Program-made: the position numbers and the translations under genes
Notes under the pieces: model-generated
Seen by the model: only the letters and a program-made list of their open reading frames with translations
Databases searched by the model: none
What the model was told of the DNA's origin: nothing
Part shown: positions 16,239-24,049 of the stretch, piece by piece
Numbering within the stretch: position 1 is the first letter of the stretch
Layout of the letters: the number at the start of each line of letters is the position of its first letter
Assembly: GCF_001995175.1 (NCBI RefSeq)
Contig: NZ_MUKN01000030.1
Span: 1-51,399, forward strand
Direction of reading: 5' to 3'
DNA: 51,399 nt
DNA from: Rathayibacter rhapontici
GTDB lineage: Bacteria; Actinomycetota; Actinomycetes; Actinomycetales; Microbacteriaceae

Positions 16239-17191
16239 GACGCACCTCCTCCCCTCGAGCTTCCCACGGGTGCGGGCCCGATCCCGGCACGGGAGCGGAG
16301 CCGTGCCGCTTCGTCGTCGGTGAGGGCGAGGAGCGACCCGTGACGCGCGTCGTCGGGTAGACGCGCGCCACGGACCGGTTCGAACCCTCCGGTCCCGGGT
16401 CGGGCGGAGGAGAAGAGGCGGTACCCGCGCAGGCCGAACTCGTCGATCAGCAGCCAGGTCGTGACTCCGTCGGGGGAGCGGATCACCGCGGGACCTTCCC
16501 CGCGCACGAGCTCGGGGATGCCGATGCCCGTCCGCACCGTCTCGAAGCGGCCGTCCAGGGACGCTCCCCGAGCGAGCGTGATCGAGGTCGAGTCGGCTCC
16601 CGGCGGTGTCTCGACCGTGAATCGGAGCCACTCGTCGCCGTCGGGGAGGAACGTCGCGTCGATGACGTCGCGACCGGTGTCCAGGGCGATCCTCGCGGAG
16701 GAGAAGCACACGAAGTCCTCCGTCTCGACGACGAGGATCCTCTGGTGGACGGCGGTGCCGCGGTCCTGTCCCGGCGCGAAGAGCGCACTCGAGAAGAAGA
16801 CCTGCCAGCAGCCGCGCTCCTCGTTCCGGTACGCCTTCGGCGCCCACGCGTTGCCCGCGTCCTCCGGAGCGACGAGTCGCAGCTGCGGACCGCCCCAGTC
16901 GACGAGATCGGCCGACTCCCACACCAGGATCGACCGGCTGCCGTGCCGCGCCGCGCGGTGCCAGTCGCCGTCCTCCTCCGTCCGCAGGTCCGTGGCGAGG
17001 AGCACGATCCGTCCCGAGGCGGTGTCGCGCACGAGGAACGGGTCCCTGGCTCCGCCCTCGCCCACGTCCGAGCGCAGCGGCCCGCCCGGCAGCGCGTGGA
17101 AGACGAGCGGAGTCGCGTCCTCGCTCACCGCGAACCGCACGGCCTCGCCGCCAGGACCGGGGAGGAAGTAGGCGAGGAGGTACCCGGTCAC
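16232..17191 (-). CDS. Glycoside hydrolase family 43-like enzyme (cytoplasmic)
   Basis: The 319-residue five-bladed-propeller protein has ARDPFLVRD (general base Asp50), then LLATDLR, SILVWESADLVDW, AGNAWAPKAY and DATFLPDG, in GH43 order. GH43 enzymes remove arabinofuranosyl or xylosyl units. No signal peptide is present, so it acts on imported sugar. The GTG start overlaps the permease stop (GTGA). Position 119, usually acidic in the WAP[DE] motif, is lysine. That residue is not itself one of the classical catalytic three, but the change is worth noting. It sits between the permeases and LacI. Confidence 0.78.
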   Translation of the reverse strand: MTGYLLAYFLPGPGGEAVRFAVSEDATPLVFHALPGGPLRSDVGEGGARDPFLVRDTASGRIVLLATDLRTEEDGDWHRAARHGSRSILVWESADLVDWGGPQLRLVAPEDAGNAWAPKAYRNEERGCWQVFFSSALFAPGQDRGTAVHQRILVVETEDFVCFSSARIALDTGRDVIDATFLPDGDEWLRFTVETPPGADSTSITLARGASLDGRFETVRTGIGIPELVRGEGPAVIRSPDGVTTWLLIDEFGLRGYRLFSSARPGTGGFEPVRGARLPDDARHGSLLALTDDEAARLRSRAGIGPAPVGSSRGGGASW

Positions 17192-17970
17192 CCCTTCACG
17201 CTTCCGGACACCAGGCCGCCCACGATGTGCTTCTGCATCAGGACGAAGAAGACCACCATCGGGAGCAGCACGACGACGCTCAGCGTGAGGAACGCGGGCC
17301 AGTTCACTCCGAACTGCCCGACCGCCTTGTACACCTGCAGCACGAGCGTCTGCTTCTCGGACGAGCTGATGAAGACGTTCGGGGTGATGAAGTCGTTCCA
17401 CACCCACATCGTCTGGAAGACGCCCACGGTGATCAGGATCGGCCGGATCAGGGGCAGCACGATGCGCCAGTAGATCTGCCACGGCCCCGCCCCGTCGATC
17501 CGCGCGGCCTCGAAGATCTCGAGCGGCAGCGACTTCATGTACCCCTGGATCAGGAAGTAGCAGAAGATCGATCCCGCCGCGTAGAGCAGGATCAGCCCCT
17601 CGAGGCTGTCGACCAGACCGGCGCTCGCCAGCAGGCGGTAGAGCGGGATCAGCGTCGCCTGGCCGGGGACGAGGAACGCGATGATCAGCACGACCGACAC
17701 GATCCGGGTGAGGAGCGTGGTGCGCAGCAGCATCGCGTAGGCCGCCATCGAGCCCACGAGGAGCATGAGCGCCACCGACACGACCGTGACGTAGAACGTG
17801 TTCGCGAAGGCCCCGACGATCGGGACGGAGGCGAACACGTCGGCGTAGTTGCCGAAGTCGAGGCGGGTCGGCAGGGCGAACGGAGCGTTCGACACCTCCT
17901 GCTGCGTCTTCAGCGTGCTGACGACGATGTAGTAGAAGGGAGCGCCGACGAGCGCGGCCAGCGCGATCAT
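17188..17970 (-). CDS. Carbohydrate ABC transporter permease, MalG type (N-terminus in another frame)
   Basis: As read, 260 residues from ATG 17970. The EAA loop is EIFEAARIDGAGPWQIYWRI, the site that docks the ATPase, and there are six membrane segments. ATG 17970 falls at the very edge of the first segment and lacks a ribosome binding site. In the same frame upstream the sequence reads RTRAQRRRGVAGALTSIG, a normal permease N-terminus, but without a start codon. The natural start is ATG 18098, which overlaps the previous gene (TCATGA) and follows GAGGAGAGGA. One missing base between the two explains the break. It works with the 18095-19039 permease. Confidence 0.85.
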   Translation of the reverse strand: MIALAALVGAPFYYIVVSTLKTQQEVSNAPFALPTRLDFGNYADVFASVPIVGAFANTFYVTVVSVALMLLVGSMAAYAMLLRTTLLTRIVSVVLIIAFLVPGQATLIPLYRLLASAGLVDSLEGLILLYAAGSIFCYFLIQGYMKSLPLEIFEAARIDGAGPWQIYWRIVLPLIRPILITVGVFQTMWVWNDFITPNVFISSSEKQTLVLQVYKAVGQFGVNWPAFLTLSVVVLLPMVVFFVLMQKHIVGGLVSGSVKG

Positions 17971-17981
17971 GCCGATGCTGG

Positions 17982-18098
17982 TCAGGGCGCCCGCGACTCC
18001 GCGACGGCGCTGGGCGCGCGTCCGGCGCCGGCGCGGCGAGGGGTGGGGGGATCGGCGACCGGCGGTGCCGGGGGCAGGGAGACCGCGGTGGAGGTCAT
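17982..18098 (-). other. Out-of-frame N-terminal segment of the MalG-type permease
   Basis: ATG 18098 opens a 38-codon proline-rich frame (MTSTAVSLPPAPPVADPP...) ending at TGA 17982. The distance to the permease frame is one base short of a multiple of three. Runs of five G (18070-18074) and six G (18045-18050) are likely sites of the missing base. The segment is best read as the start of the next permease rather than a separate gene. Confidence 0.65.
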
Positions 18099-19039
18099 GA
18101 GGTCCTCTCCTCGAATCGGCGGGAGATGAGCAGCTGCACGGCGACGATCGAGCCGACGACGAGCAGGAACACGACGGCGAGGGCCGAGGCCTTGCCGAAC
18201 TGCGCCTGGCCGACTCCGTTCTGGATGATCGACTGCGTGATCGTGTAGGTCGAGAAGCCCGGCCCGCCCTTGGTCAGGGTGAAGGGCAGGTCGTAGACCT
18301 TGAGCCCGCCCGTCATCAGGAGCAGCGTGCTGACCGTCACCGCGGGGGCGAGCAGGGGGAGGGTGATCGAGAAGAAGCGGCGCGGTGCCGACGCCCCGTC
18401 GATGCGGGCGACCTCGTAGTAGTCCTCCGGGATCGACTGCAGGTAGGCGAGGTAGAGGATGGCGTGCCAGCCGGTGCTCGACCAGACCCCCACGACGATG
18501 ACCGAGAGCTGGGCGAGGGTGCCGTTCGAGAGCCACGGCACCGGGCCGAGCCCGGCGACGGTCTCGAGCACCCGGTTGATCGCCCCGGAGCCCAGCGGCG
18601 AGAGGATCAGACCCCAGACGAGGCCGAGGATCGCGATGCTGGGGATGGCCGGGAAGAAGAGGACGGCCCGGACCGCTCCGCGACCGGCGAAGGGGCGGTT
18701 GAGGACCAGGGCCAGCGGGATCGCCAGCGCGGTGACGAGGACGGTGGTCCCGAGGCTGTAGGACAGCGTGAAGAGGAGTCCGGCCAGCATCGCCGGGTCG
18801 CGGACGATGCTGGCGTAGTTCGCGAGCCCGACGAACTCGGAGTCGACGGAGTACCCGTCGAAGTCGGTCAGGCTGAAGTAGAACGACTGGGCGAGCGGCA
18901 CGGCGAACAGCAGGACGAAGACGAGCACGATCGGCACGAGGAACAGGCTCGTGCTGACGGTCTCGCGCCGTCGGAGCGGATCGATGCGGCTGCGTCGGAC
19001 GAGAGCGGCCGCGCGGCGCGGTGCGGTGAGGGCTGACAT
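18095..19039 (-). CDS. Carbohydrate ABC transporter permease, MalF type
   Basis: The 314-residue protein has six predicted membrane segments, beginning with TSLFLVPIVLVFVLLFAVPLA after a basic cytosolic N-terminus. The EAA loop is YEVARIDGASAPRRFFSITLP, which contacts the ATPase. With the MalG-type partner it forms the import channel. ATG 19039 follows ACGGAG. The stop codon overlaps the next start (TCATGA). The gene lies 48 bases after the solute-binding protein gene in the same operon. Confidence 0.94.
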   Translation of the reverse strand: MSALTAPRRAAALVRRSRIDPLRRRETVSTSLFLVPIVLVFVLLFAVPLAQSFYFSLTDFDGYSVDSEFVGLANYASIVRDPAMLAGLLFTLSYSLGTTVLVTALAIPLALVLNRPFAGRGAVRAVLFFPAIPSIAILGLVWGLILSPLGSGAINRVLETVAGLGPVPWLSNGTLAQLSVIVVGVWSSTGWHAILYLAYLQSIPEDYYEVARIDGASAPRRFFSITLPLLAPAVTVSTLLLMTGGLKVYDLPFTLTKGGPGFSTYTITQSIIQNGVGQAQFGKASALAVVFLLVVGSIVAVQLLISRRFEERTS

Positions 19040-19087
19040 GGTTCTCCGTTCCCGGAGGGCCGGCCCGGCCGGAGCCGGGCCGAGCCC

Positions 19088-20338
19088 TCAGCCCTGCGAC
19101 TCGAGTCGCGCCTGGAGCGCCGCCGAGACGTCCTCGGGGGAGGCCTGCCCCTGCACGAGCAGCTGGATCTGCGCGACCGCCTCGGTGCTCAGAGCGTCCT
19201 GCTCGCGCGGCCAGGCGATCGAGGGGAGGTAGAAGCGCCCCTCCTGCAGTCCGGCGAGGTTCGCCTCGAGCGCCGGGTCGACGACCGGCGTGTAGTTCGC
19301 GGTGGTGGTGAGCGCCGACGTGCCCTCCTGGTAGATACGGACCCCCTCCTCGCTGCCGAGGAAGCTCAGGAACGCCTCCGCCTCGGCCTCGTGATCGGTC
19401 TTCGCGTTGATCGCGAAGCCGGGGGACGCCGCTCCGGCCCAGAAGCCGGCACCGTCGAGCGTGGGGAAGGGGGCGAACTCGACGTCGAGATCCGGGGCCT
19501 TCTCGCGGACGGCGGGCAGGTTCCACGGTCCGGCCGCGATCATCGCGACGCGTCCGTTCGCGAACTCGTCGACGATCTGGTCGCCGGTCAGGCTGACGAC
19601 GTCCTGGCTCATCAGGCCGCTGCTGAGCAGCTCGCTCCAGGCCGTGAGCGGCTCGTCCCACAGGTCGCCGAACTCGGCGCTCCCGTCGAAGATCGCCTCG
19701 TCGACCTCGCCGCCCTGCTCGGCGTCGGCCGAGCCGACCATCGCCGACAGGCCCATGGGGATCTGGGTGGCGGAGTCGTAGTAGGGCACGACGCCGGTGT
19801 CCTTCACGCTCTCGAGCGCGTCGAGGAACCCGTCCCAGTCGGTCGGCACCTCCGTGACGCCCGCCGCATCCAGCAGGGCGCGGTTGTAGAGGATCCCGCC
19901 GGCCCAGGAGGAGGTCGACATGCCGTACGCCTTGCCGTCGCTGCTGTACGTCTCGGTGTTGTACGGCGACATCTCGGCCATGAACTGCTCGTCGGTCAGG
20001 TCCTTCACGAAGCCGCCGTCGATGAGGTTCGTCTTGTTCTCGGCCGCGATCAGGAACACGTCCGCCGCGTTGTTCCCCGCGAGGCGGGTCTGCAGGGTCG
20101 AGACGTACTCGGCGACCGGGGGAGCGTTCGAGAACTCGACCGAGATGTCGGGGTTGGCGGCCTCGAAGGCCTCGATGACCGGGGTCATCGTCGCCTCGTT
20201 GTCCCAGGAGAAGAAGCTGAGCTCGGTCTTCCCGGAATCGCCTCCCGCGGAGCCGCAGGCGGTCAGGGAGAAGGCGCTCGCCGCGGCGACGGCGAGGGCG
20301 GCCGTGCGGAGGGCGACGGCGTGGGGGCGATGCGACAT
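19088..20338 (-). CDS. Extracellular sugar-binding lipoprotein of an ABC importer
   Basis: The 416-residue family 1 solute-binding protein carries a lipobox SLTAC with Cys28 as the anchor, so it is tethered outside the membrane. The mature part begins KTELSFFSWDNEATMTPVIEAF, with AAGPWNLPAVRE and a C-terminal EAFLSFLGSEEGVRIYQEG, all standard. It captures an oligosaccharide, judging from the GH43 neighbours one containing arabinose or xylose. ATG 20338 has AGGA six bases upstream. The gene lies 33 bases after the first GH43 gene. No MsmK/UgpC-type ATPase follows the permeases. Confidence 0.93.
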   Translation of the reverse strand: MSHRPHAVALRTAALAVAAASAFSLTACGSAGGDSGKTELSFFSWDNEATMTPVIEAFEAANPDISVEFSNAPPVAEYVSTLQTRLAGNNAADVFLIAAENKTNLIDGGFVKDLTDEQFMAEMSPYNTETYSSDGKAYGMSTSSWAGGILYNRALLDAAGVTEVPTDWDGFLDALESVKDTGVVPYYDSATQIPMGLSAMVGSADAEQGGEVDEAIFDGSAEFGDLWDEPLTAWSELLSSGLMSQDVVSLTGDQIVDEFANGRVAMIAAGPWNLPAVREKAPDLDVEFAPFPTLDGAGFWAGAASPGFAINAKTDHEAEAEAFLSFLGSEEGVRIYQEGTSALTTTANYTPVVDPALEANLAGLQEGRFYLPSIAWPREQDALSTEAVAQIQLLVQGQASPEDVSAALQARLESQG

Positions 20339-20371
20339 TGCATTCCTCGGTTCTGTGGTGGGTGGGTGGGA

Positions 20372-21259
20372 TCAGGAGAGGGGGAGCCGGAGGTGGGCGT
20401 GCCGGGGGACGACGGGCACGAGCCGGTCGCCGTCGTGGTGGAGCCGGTCGAAGACGATCTCGCGGTGGACGCCGTCTCCGCCGGGGACCGCGAAGCGGTG
20501 GTAGGCGATGACCCAGTCGTCGGTGCCGGGGACGCGGCAGATCGAGTGGTGGCCGGTCGCGAGGATCCCCTCGGCCGTGTTCTTCTCGAGCAGGACGCCG
20601 CCGTCGGTCCAGGGGCCGGACGGACCGGGGCCGACCGCCCAGCGCACCCGGTAGTCCTCCTCCCTGGTGTCGTTCTCGGACCAGGTGAGGAAGTAGGAGT
20701 CGCCGCGCCGGTGCAGGTGCGCGGCCTCCCGGAATCCGGTGGGCACCCAGGAGTGCACCGCGCCCTCGTCGAACGACACGAGGTCGTCGTTCAGGCGCAC
20801 CAGATGGGCGACGGAGTTGCCCCAGAGGAGGTAGACCGCCCCGTCGTCGTCGACGAACACCGAGGGGTCGATGGCGGTGCCGGGGAAGCGGCCGGCGGGC
20901 ACGAGGGCGGCGCCGAGATCGGTGTAGGGGCCCGCGGCGTCGGTGGCGCGGGCCACTCCGATGCTGTTGCCCGCTGTGAAGTAGAGGTAGTGGGCGCCGT
21001 TCCACTCGAGAGCCGCGGGCGCCCAGGCGAAGGAGTCGGCCCAGGCCACGTCGCGTCCCAGGCGCAGGATCTCGCCGTCGTCCGTCCAGTCGACCAGGTC
21101 GGGGGAGGAGTAGCACCGGAAGGCACGGGCGCCCCAGTCCTGGATGCCGTCGGTCGTCGGGAACAGGTGCCATCTGCCTCCGGAGACCACGAGCGACGGG
21201 TCGGCGAGGAACCGCTCCAGAGGCGAGGGCGAGGGGGTCCTCGTATCGGCGTCGCGCAT
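20372..21259 (-). CDS. Glycoside hydrolase family 43 enzyme (first gene of sugar operon)
   Basis: The 295-residue GH43 beta-propeller has all three catalytic acids in place: base Asp20 (LADPSLVV), pKa modulator Asp131 (AIDPSVFVDDDG) and acid Glu178 (GFREAAHLH). There is no signal peptide, so it works in the cytoplasm, probably as an arabinofuranosidase or xylosidase on imported oligosaccharide. ATG 21259 is chosen for AAGGAG four bases upstream. The operon promoter and both operators lie just upstream, so this gene is the most tightly controlled. The WAP motif here is followed by alanine instead of an acidic residue. Confidence 0.85.
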   Translation of the reverse strand: MRDADTRTPSPSPLERFLADPSLVVSGGRWHLFPTTDGIQDWGARAFRCYSSPDLVDWTDDGEILRLGRDVAWADSFAWAPAALEWNGAHYLYFTAGNSIGVARATDAAGPYTDLGAALVPAGRFPGTAIDPSVFVDDDGAVYLLWGNSVAHLVRLNDDLVSFDEGAVHSWVPTGFREAAHLHRRGDSYFLTWSENDTREEDYRVRWAVGPGPSGPWTDGGVLLEKNTAEGILATGHHSICRVPGTDDWVIAYHRFAVPGGDGVHREIVFDRLHHDGDRLVPVVPRHAHLRLPLS

Positions 21260-21281
21260 CGCACTCCTTCGTGCTCTCGTT

Positions 21282-21343
21282 CCTGTATCGATACAGGGCG
21301 GTTCATGTATCGATAAAGTAAGCCTCGGTCGGAGCCGTGTCAA
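21282..21343 (-). promoter_or_regulatory. Promoter and two LacI-type operators of the sugar operon
   Basis: TTGACA (-35, 21338-21343) and TACTTT (-10, 21315-21320) are 17 bases apart, an almost ideal sigma-70-type promoter reading to the minus strand. Operator 1 is a perfect 16-bp palindrome, CCTGTATCGATACAGG (21282-21297), with the central CG usual for LacI sites. Operator 2 is an imperfect copy, ATGTATCGATAAAG (21305-21318), overlapping the -10. Centres are 22 bases apart. The LacI protein of the same operon is the obvious ligand. Binding is inferred. Confidence 0.82.
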
Positions 21344-21392
21344 GAGCGGGGGAGTCGTCTCCCCGCTCCGGCGCTCCCGCACCGACGTCGGG

Positions 21393-22118
21393 TCACGCCG
21401 CGCCTGCGATCCCCCCGACCACCAGGGCCGCGCCGCCCAGAGCAGCGACGGCGAGGGTGACGCGCCGGACCGCTCCGGCGGACACCCGTGGTGCGACGAG
21501 CATCGCTGCCGCCGTCCCGATGACGAGTCCGGCCAGAGCCCAGCCCAGTCCCGACAGGTCGTCGGGCGACGGACCGAGCACCAGCAGCGTCAGCAGATTG
21601 AGCGGGAGCGCGAACGCCTGGAGCGTGGCGCTCGCCACCACGGGCGACCAGCGGCGCTGCGCGGCGAAGAGGGCGACGGGCGGACCGCCGGCGCCCGCGA
21701 GCACGGTGAACACCCCGCTGAGCGCTCCGGCGAGGACAGCGCCCCGCGCACCGTCGAGGAACGGGAGTGCACGGCCGCCCGCCACGAGCGCCGTCGCGAG
21801 CAGGATCACAGCTCCTGCGACGACGGCGAGGGCCGCGGGCCGGACGGCGTCCAGCAGGAGCGCCGCCGGCACGACCAGCAGCGCCGCCGGCACGAGGAGG
21901 CGCAGCGCCTCCGCCGGACGCACGTGCCGGAACGACCGGAGGAGGACGACCGCGTTGAGGGCGATCGACAGGGCCAGCACGGTGCGGACGCCGCGGTCGT
22001 GGCCGAGCGCGAGCACGAGCAGGGGAGAGGTGACGAGCGCGAATCCGACTCCCGACAGCACCTGGCACACCGCGCCGACGGCGACCACGAGCAGGACGAC
22101 CGCGCTCAGAGCCTCCAC
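21393..22118 (-). CDS. TauE/SafE-family sulfite/organosulfur exporter
   Basis: The 241-residue membrane protein has seven to eight segments and the family duplication: GVGFALVTSPLLVLALG in the first half and LAGAGGPPVALFAAQRRW in the second. TauE/SafE proteins export sulfite or sulfoacetate, or move other small anions. GTG 22118 follows GAGGGAG at six bases. It is convergent with nothing and lies 130 bases from the sugar operon promoter, reading away from it. It is not obviously linked to the sugar genes. The substrate is unknown. Confidence 0.85.
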   Translation of the reverse strand: MEALSAVVLLVVAVGAVCQVLSGVGFALVTSPLLVLALGHDRGVRTVLALSIALNAVVLLRSFRHVRPAEALRLLVPAALLVVPAALLLDAVRPAALAVVAGAVILLATALVAGGRALPFLDGARGAVLAGALSGVFTVLAGAGGPPVALFAAQRRWSPVVASATLQAFALPLNLLTLLVLGPSPDDLSGLGWALAGLVIGTAAAMLVAPRVSAGAVRRVTLAVAALGGAALVVGGIAGAA

Positions 22119-22167
22119 GGACGGCTCCCTCGCGAGATCAGAGCGGCCGGAGTGGCGACGTGGACGA

Positions 22168-22419
22168 TCACCGTGTCGCGTCCGGTGCGCGGGGACGGCG
22201 GAGGCGCAGGACGATCCGGACGACGATCACCGCGACGACGACGAGCCAGACCCAGAGGTTCGCCGGGGCCCCGAGCAGCGACTGCTGCGCCGTCTCGCAC
22301 CGCGACGCCGACGGCTCCACGGCGTCGTAGCAGGTGGAGACGGTCGAGAGCGGCGCGAGGACGAGGGTCGCCAGGAGCACGAGACCGACCCCGGTCAGGA
22401 GGATCAGCGGTCGCGGCAT
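22168..22419 (-). CDS. Small two-helix membrane protein, unknown
   Basis: The 83-residue protein has two predicted membrane segments (LILLTGVGLVLLATLVL and LWVWLVVVAVIVVRIVL) joined by a loop with two cysteines (STCYDAVEPSASRCET) that faces outside if the basic C-terminus is inside. No known family is recognised. It lies 49 bases before the TauE gene in the same direction and could be co-transcribed. Its composition (clean hydrophobic blocks, basic tail) argues for a real protein. Confidence 0.6.
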   Translation of the reverse strand: MPRPLILLTGVGLVLLATLVLAPLSTVSTCYDAVEPSASRCETAQQSLLGAPANLWVWLVVVAVIVVRIVLRLRRPRAPDATR

Positions 22420-22532
22420 GTCCCGATCCGATCAGATCGCGCGACCGCAGGAGTCGCGACTCGCCCGGAGCGCGCGAAGGCCCGCCGATCGGGGACCGGC
22501 GGGCCGTCGCAGGGGGCGGGGGCGGCCCCGCT

Positions 22533-23867
22533 CTACCTGACCTTCTTGATCGGGAAGATGACCAGCGCTCCTACGATCGCCGCGACCGCGCAGACCGAGA
22601 ACCACAGCGCGTAGTTGTTGCCGGACGGGTCGCTCACGTAGACGAGGATGCCGCCGATGAGCGGCGCGATCGTCTGGGGGAGGGCGTTGGCGATGTTGAA
22701 CACGCCGAGGTCCTTGCCCGAGTTCTCGGGGTCCGGCAGCACGTCCACGACGAGGGCGAGGTCGACGCCGACGTAGATGCCGTAGGCGATGCCGAGCAGC
22801 GCCTCGAGGATGTAGAACGTGGGGACGTCCTGCACGAAGATCAGCGCGAAGGTCCCGACCGCGAACAGCGCGGTGGAGCTCCACACGAAGACCTTGCGCC
22901 GCCCGATCCGGTCCGACAGCCAGCCGGCGAAGTAGCTCGCGCCGACCAGGGTGGCGGTGTAGATGAGCACGCTCGTCGTGATGACCCCGGGGATGTCCTC
23001 GGCATCGACCCCGATGTGGTTGAGCAGGTAGAAGAAGCGGAAGGTCGTGAAGCCGAAGCTCGCGAAGGTGATGAGGAAGCGCGACCACCAGGCGAGCGCG
23101 TAGTCGGGGTTCTTGCGCGGGCTGACCCAGAAGGTCTCGGCCCAGTCGCGGAGGGTCGCGCGGGGCGGCGCGGCGGGCAGGCGGCGGTCGGGCAGGACGA
23201 CCGCGAAGACGACCATGACGACGATCGCGAGGACCGAGGGGCCGACGAAGAGGATGAGCAGCTGGTCCTGGAACGCCTGCGCGACGTAGGTGCCGCCGAG
23301 GACGCCGACGTTCTGCGCGATGCCGAGGGCAGCGGTGATCTTGCCGCGCTGGAACTTCGGGACCTGGTCGGCGATGGTCGCGATGAAGGGCGCGAGGGTC
23401 ATGTTCGCGCCGAGCTGGGCGAGCGACCAGCCGACCGTGGCGAGGAGGAGGCTGGGCGCCAGCGCCATGATCACGAAGGCGACGGTCATGATGACCGTGC
23501 CGGCGACGATCCAGACGCGTCGGCGGCCGAAGCGGCTCGTCGTGCGGTCCGAGAGCCGGCCGAAGACGACGTTCGCGATCGTGGCGAACAGAGCGCCGAA
23601 CCCGCCCAGCACCGCGGCGGCTCCCGTCGCCCCGTTCGCGTCGATGACGCCGGCGTCGACGAACGACTGGATCTTGATGCCGATGCCGACGATCGCAGGC
23701 CCGAGCAGGGCGATGAAGAACACCAGCTGCGCCGCGAGCAGCCAGAAGATGTAGCTGCCCTTGGCGGGCTCGGTCGGCTCCGGGAAGCCCTGGTCGCGCC
23801 TGACCGTCGCGGTCGCCGTCGTCATCCCGGACGGCATCCCCGCCGCGGATCCACTCGCTGTTGTCAT
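22533..23867 (-). CDS. MFS transporter, sugar-symporter-like
   Basis: The 444-residue transporter has twelve segments. FGRLSDRTTSRFGRRRVWIV in loop 2-3 and GWLSDRIGRRKVFVW in loop 8-9 are MFS signature A motifs. Layout and context resemble glycoside uptake transporters that pair with beta-glycosidases. ATG 23867 follows GAGAGGA. An internal ATG at codon 15 is possible. It is divergent from the GH3 gene across 182 bases that hold a palindrome, so both are probably induced together. Likely imports a glycoside or disaccharide that GH3 then cleaves. Confidence 0.85.
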   Translation of the reverse strand: MTTASGSAAGMPSGMTTATATVRRDQGFPEPTEPAKGSYIFWLLAAQLVFFIALLGPAIVGIGIKIQSFVDAGVIDANGATGAAAVLGGFGALFATIANVVFGRLSDRTTSRFGRRRVWIVAGTVIMTVAFVIMALAPSLLLATVGWSLAQLGANMTLAPFIATIADQVPKFQRGKITAALGIAQNVGVLGGTYVAQAFQDQLLILFVGPSVLAIVVMVVFAVVLPDRRLPAAPPRATLRDWAETFWVSPRKNPDYALAWWSRFLITFASFGFTTFRFFYLLNHIGVDAEDIPGVITTSVLIYTATLVGASYFAGWLSDRIGRRKVFVWSSTALFAVGTFALIFVQDVPTFYILEALLGIAYGIYVGVDLALVVDVLPDPENSGKDLGVFNIANALPQTIAPLIGGILVYVSDPSGNNYALWFSVCAVAAIVGALVIFPIKKVR

Positions 23868-23920
23868 CTCTGAGTCCTCTCACCGTTGAGTCGACGGGTC
23901 TCCACGGCCTCTGCCGAAAA

Positions 23921-23935
23921 CCGAACGTCGTTTGG
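23921..23935. promoter_or_regulatory. Palindromic operator between MFS and GH3 genes
   Basis: CCGAACGTCGTTTGG is a 15-bp palindrome with one G-T mismatch, lying in an AT-richer patch 54-68 bases above the MFS start. It is long enough for a LacI- or TetR-type dimer. No regulator gene sits beside it, and it differs from the operators near 21300. Confidence 0.5.
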
Positions 23936-24049
23936 AAAGCGAGTATGCCCGCGGCGGACCGACCCCGCAAGAGATCGGGCGGAGAAATTCCGACCGATGT
24001 ATGGTTTTCACGTCGCGGCAGGGACGCCCCGACGGATCGGAGCAGAATC

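Noticed and set aside
17970..18098. Programmed ribosomal frameshifting in the permease gene
   Set aside because: No slippery heptamer with a stimulatory structure is seen, and four other genes show the same sense of break, so sequence error is simpler.
21144..23873. A 909-codon plus-strand frame over the TauE and MFS genes
   Set aside because: Highly charged, low-complexity translation antisense to two clear membrane-protein genes. It is a GC-rich shadow.
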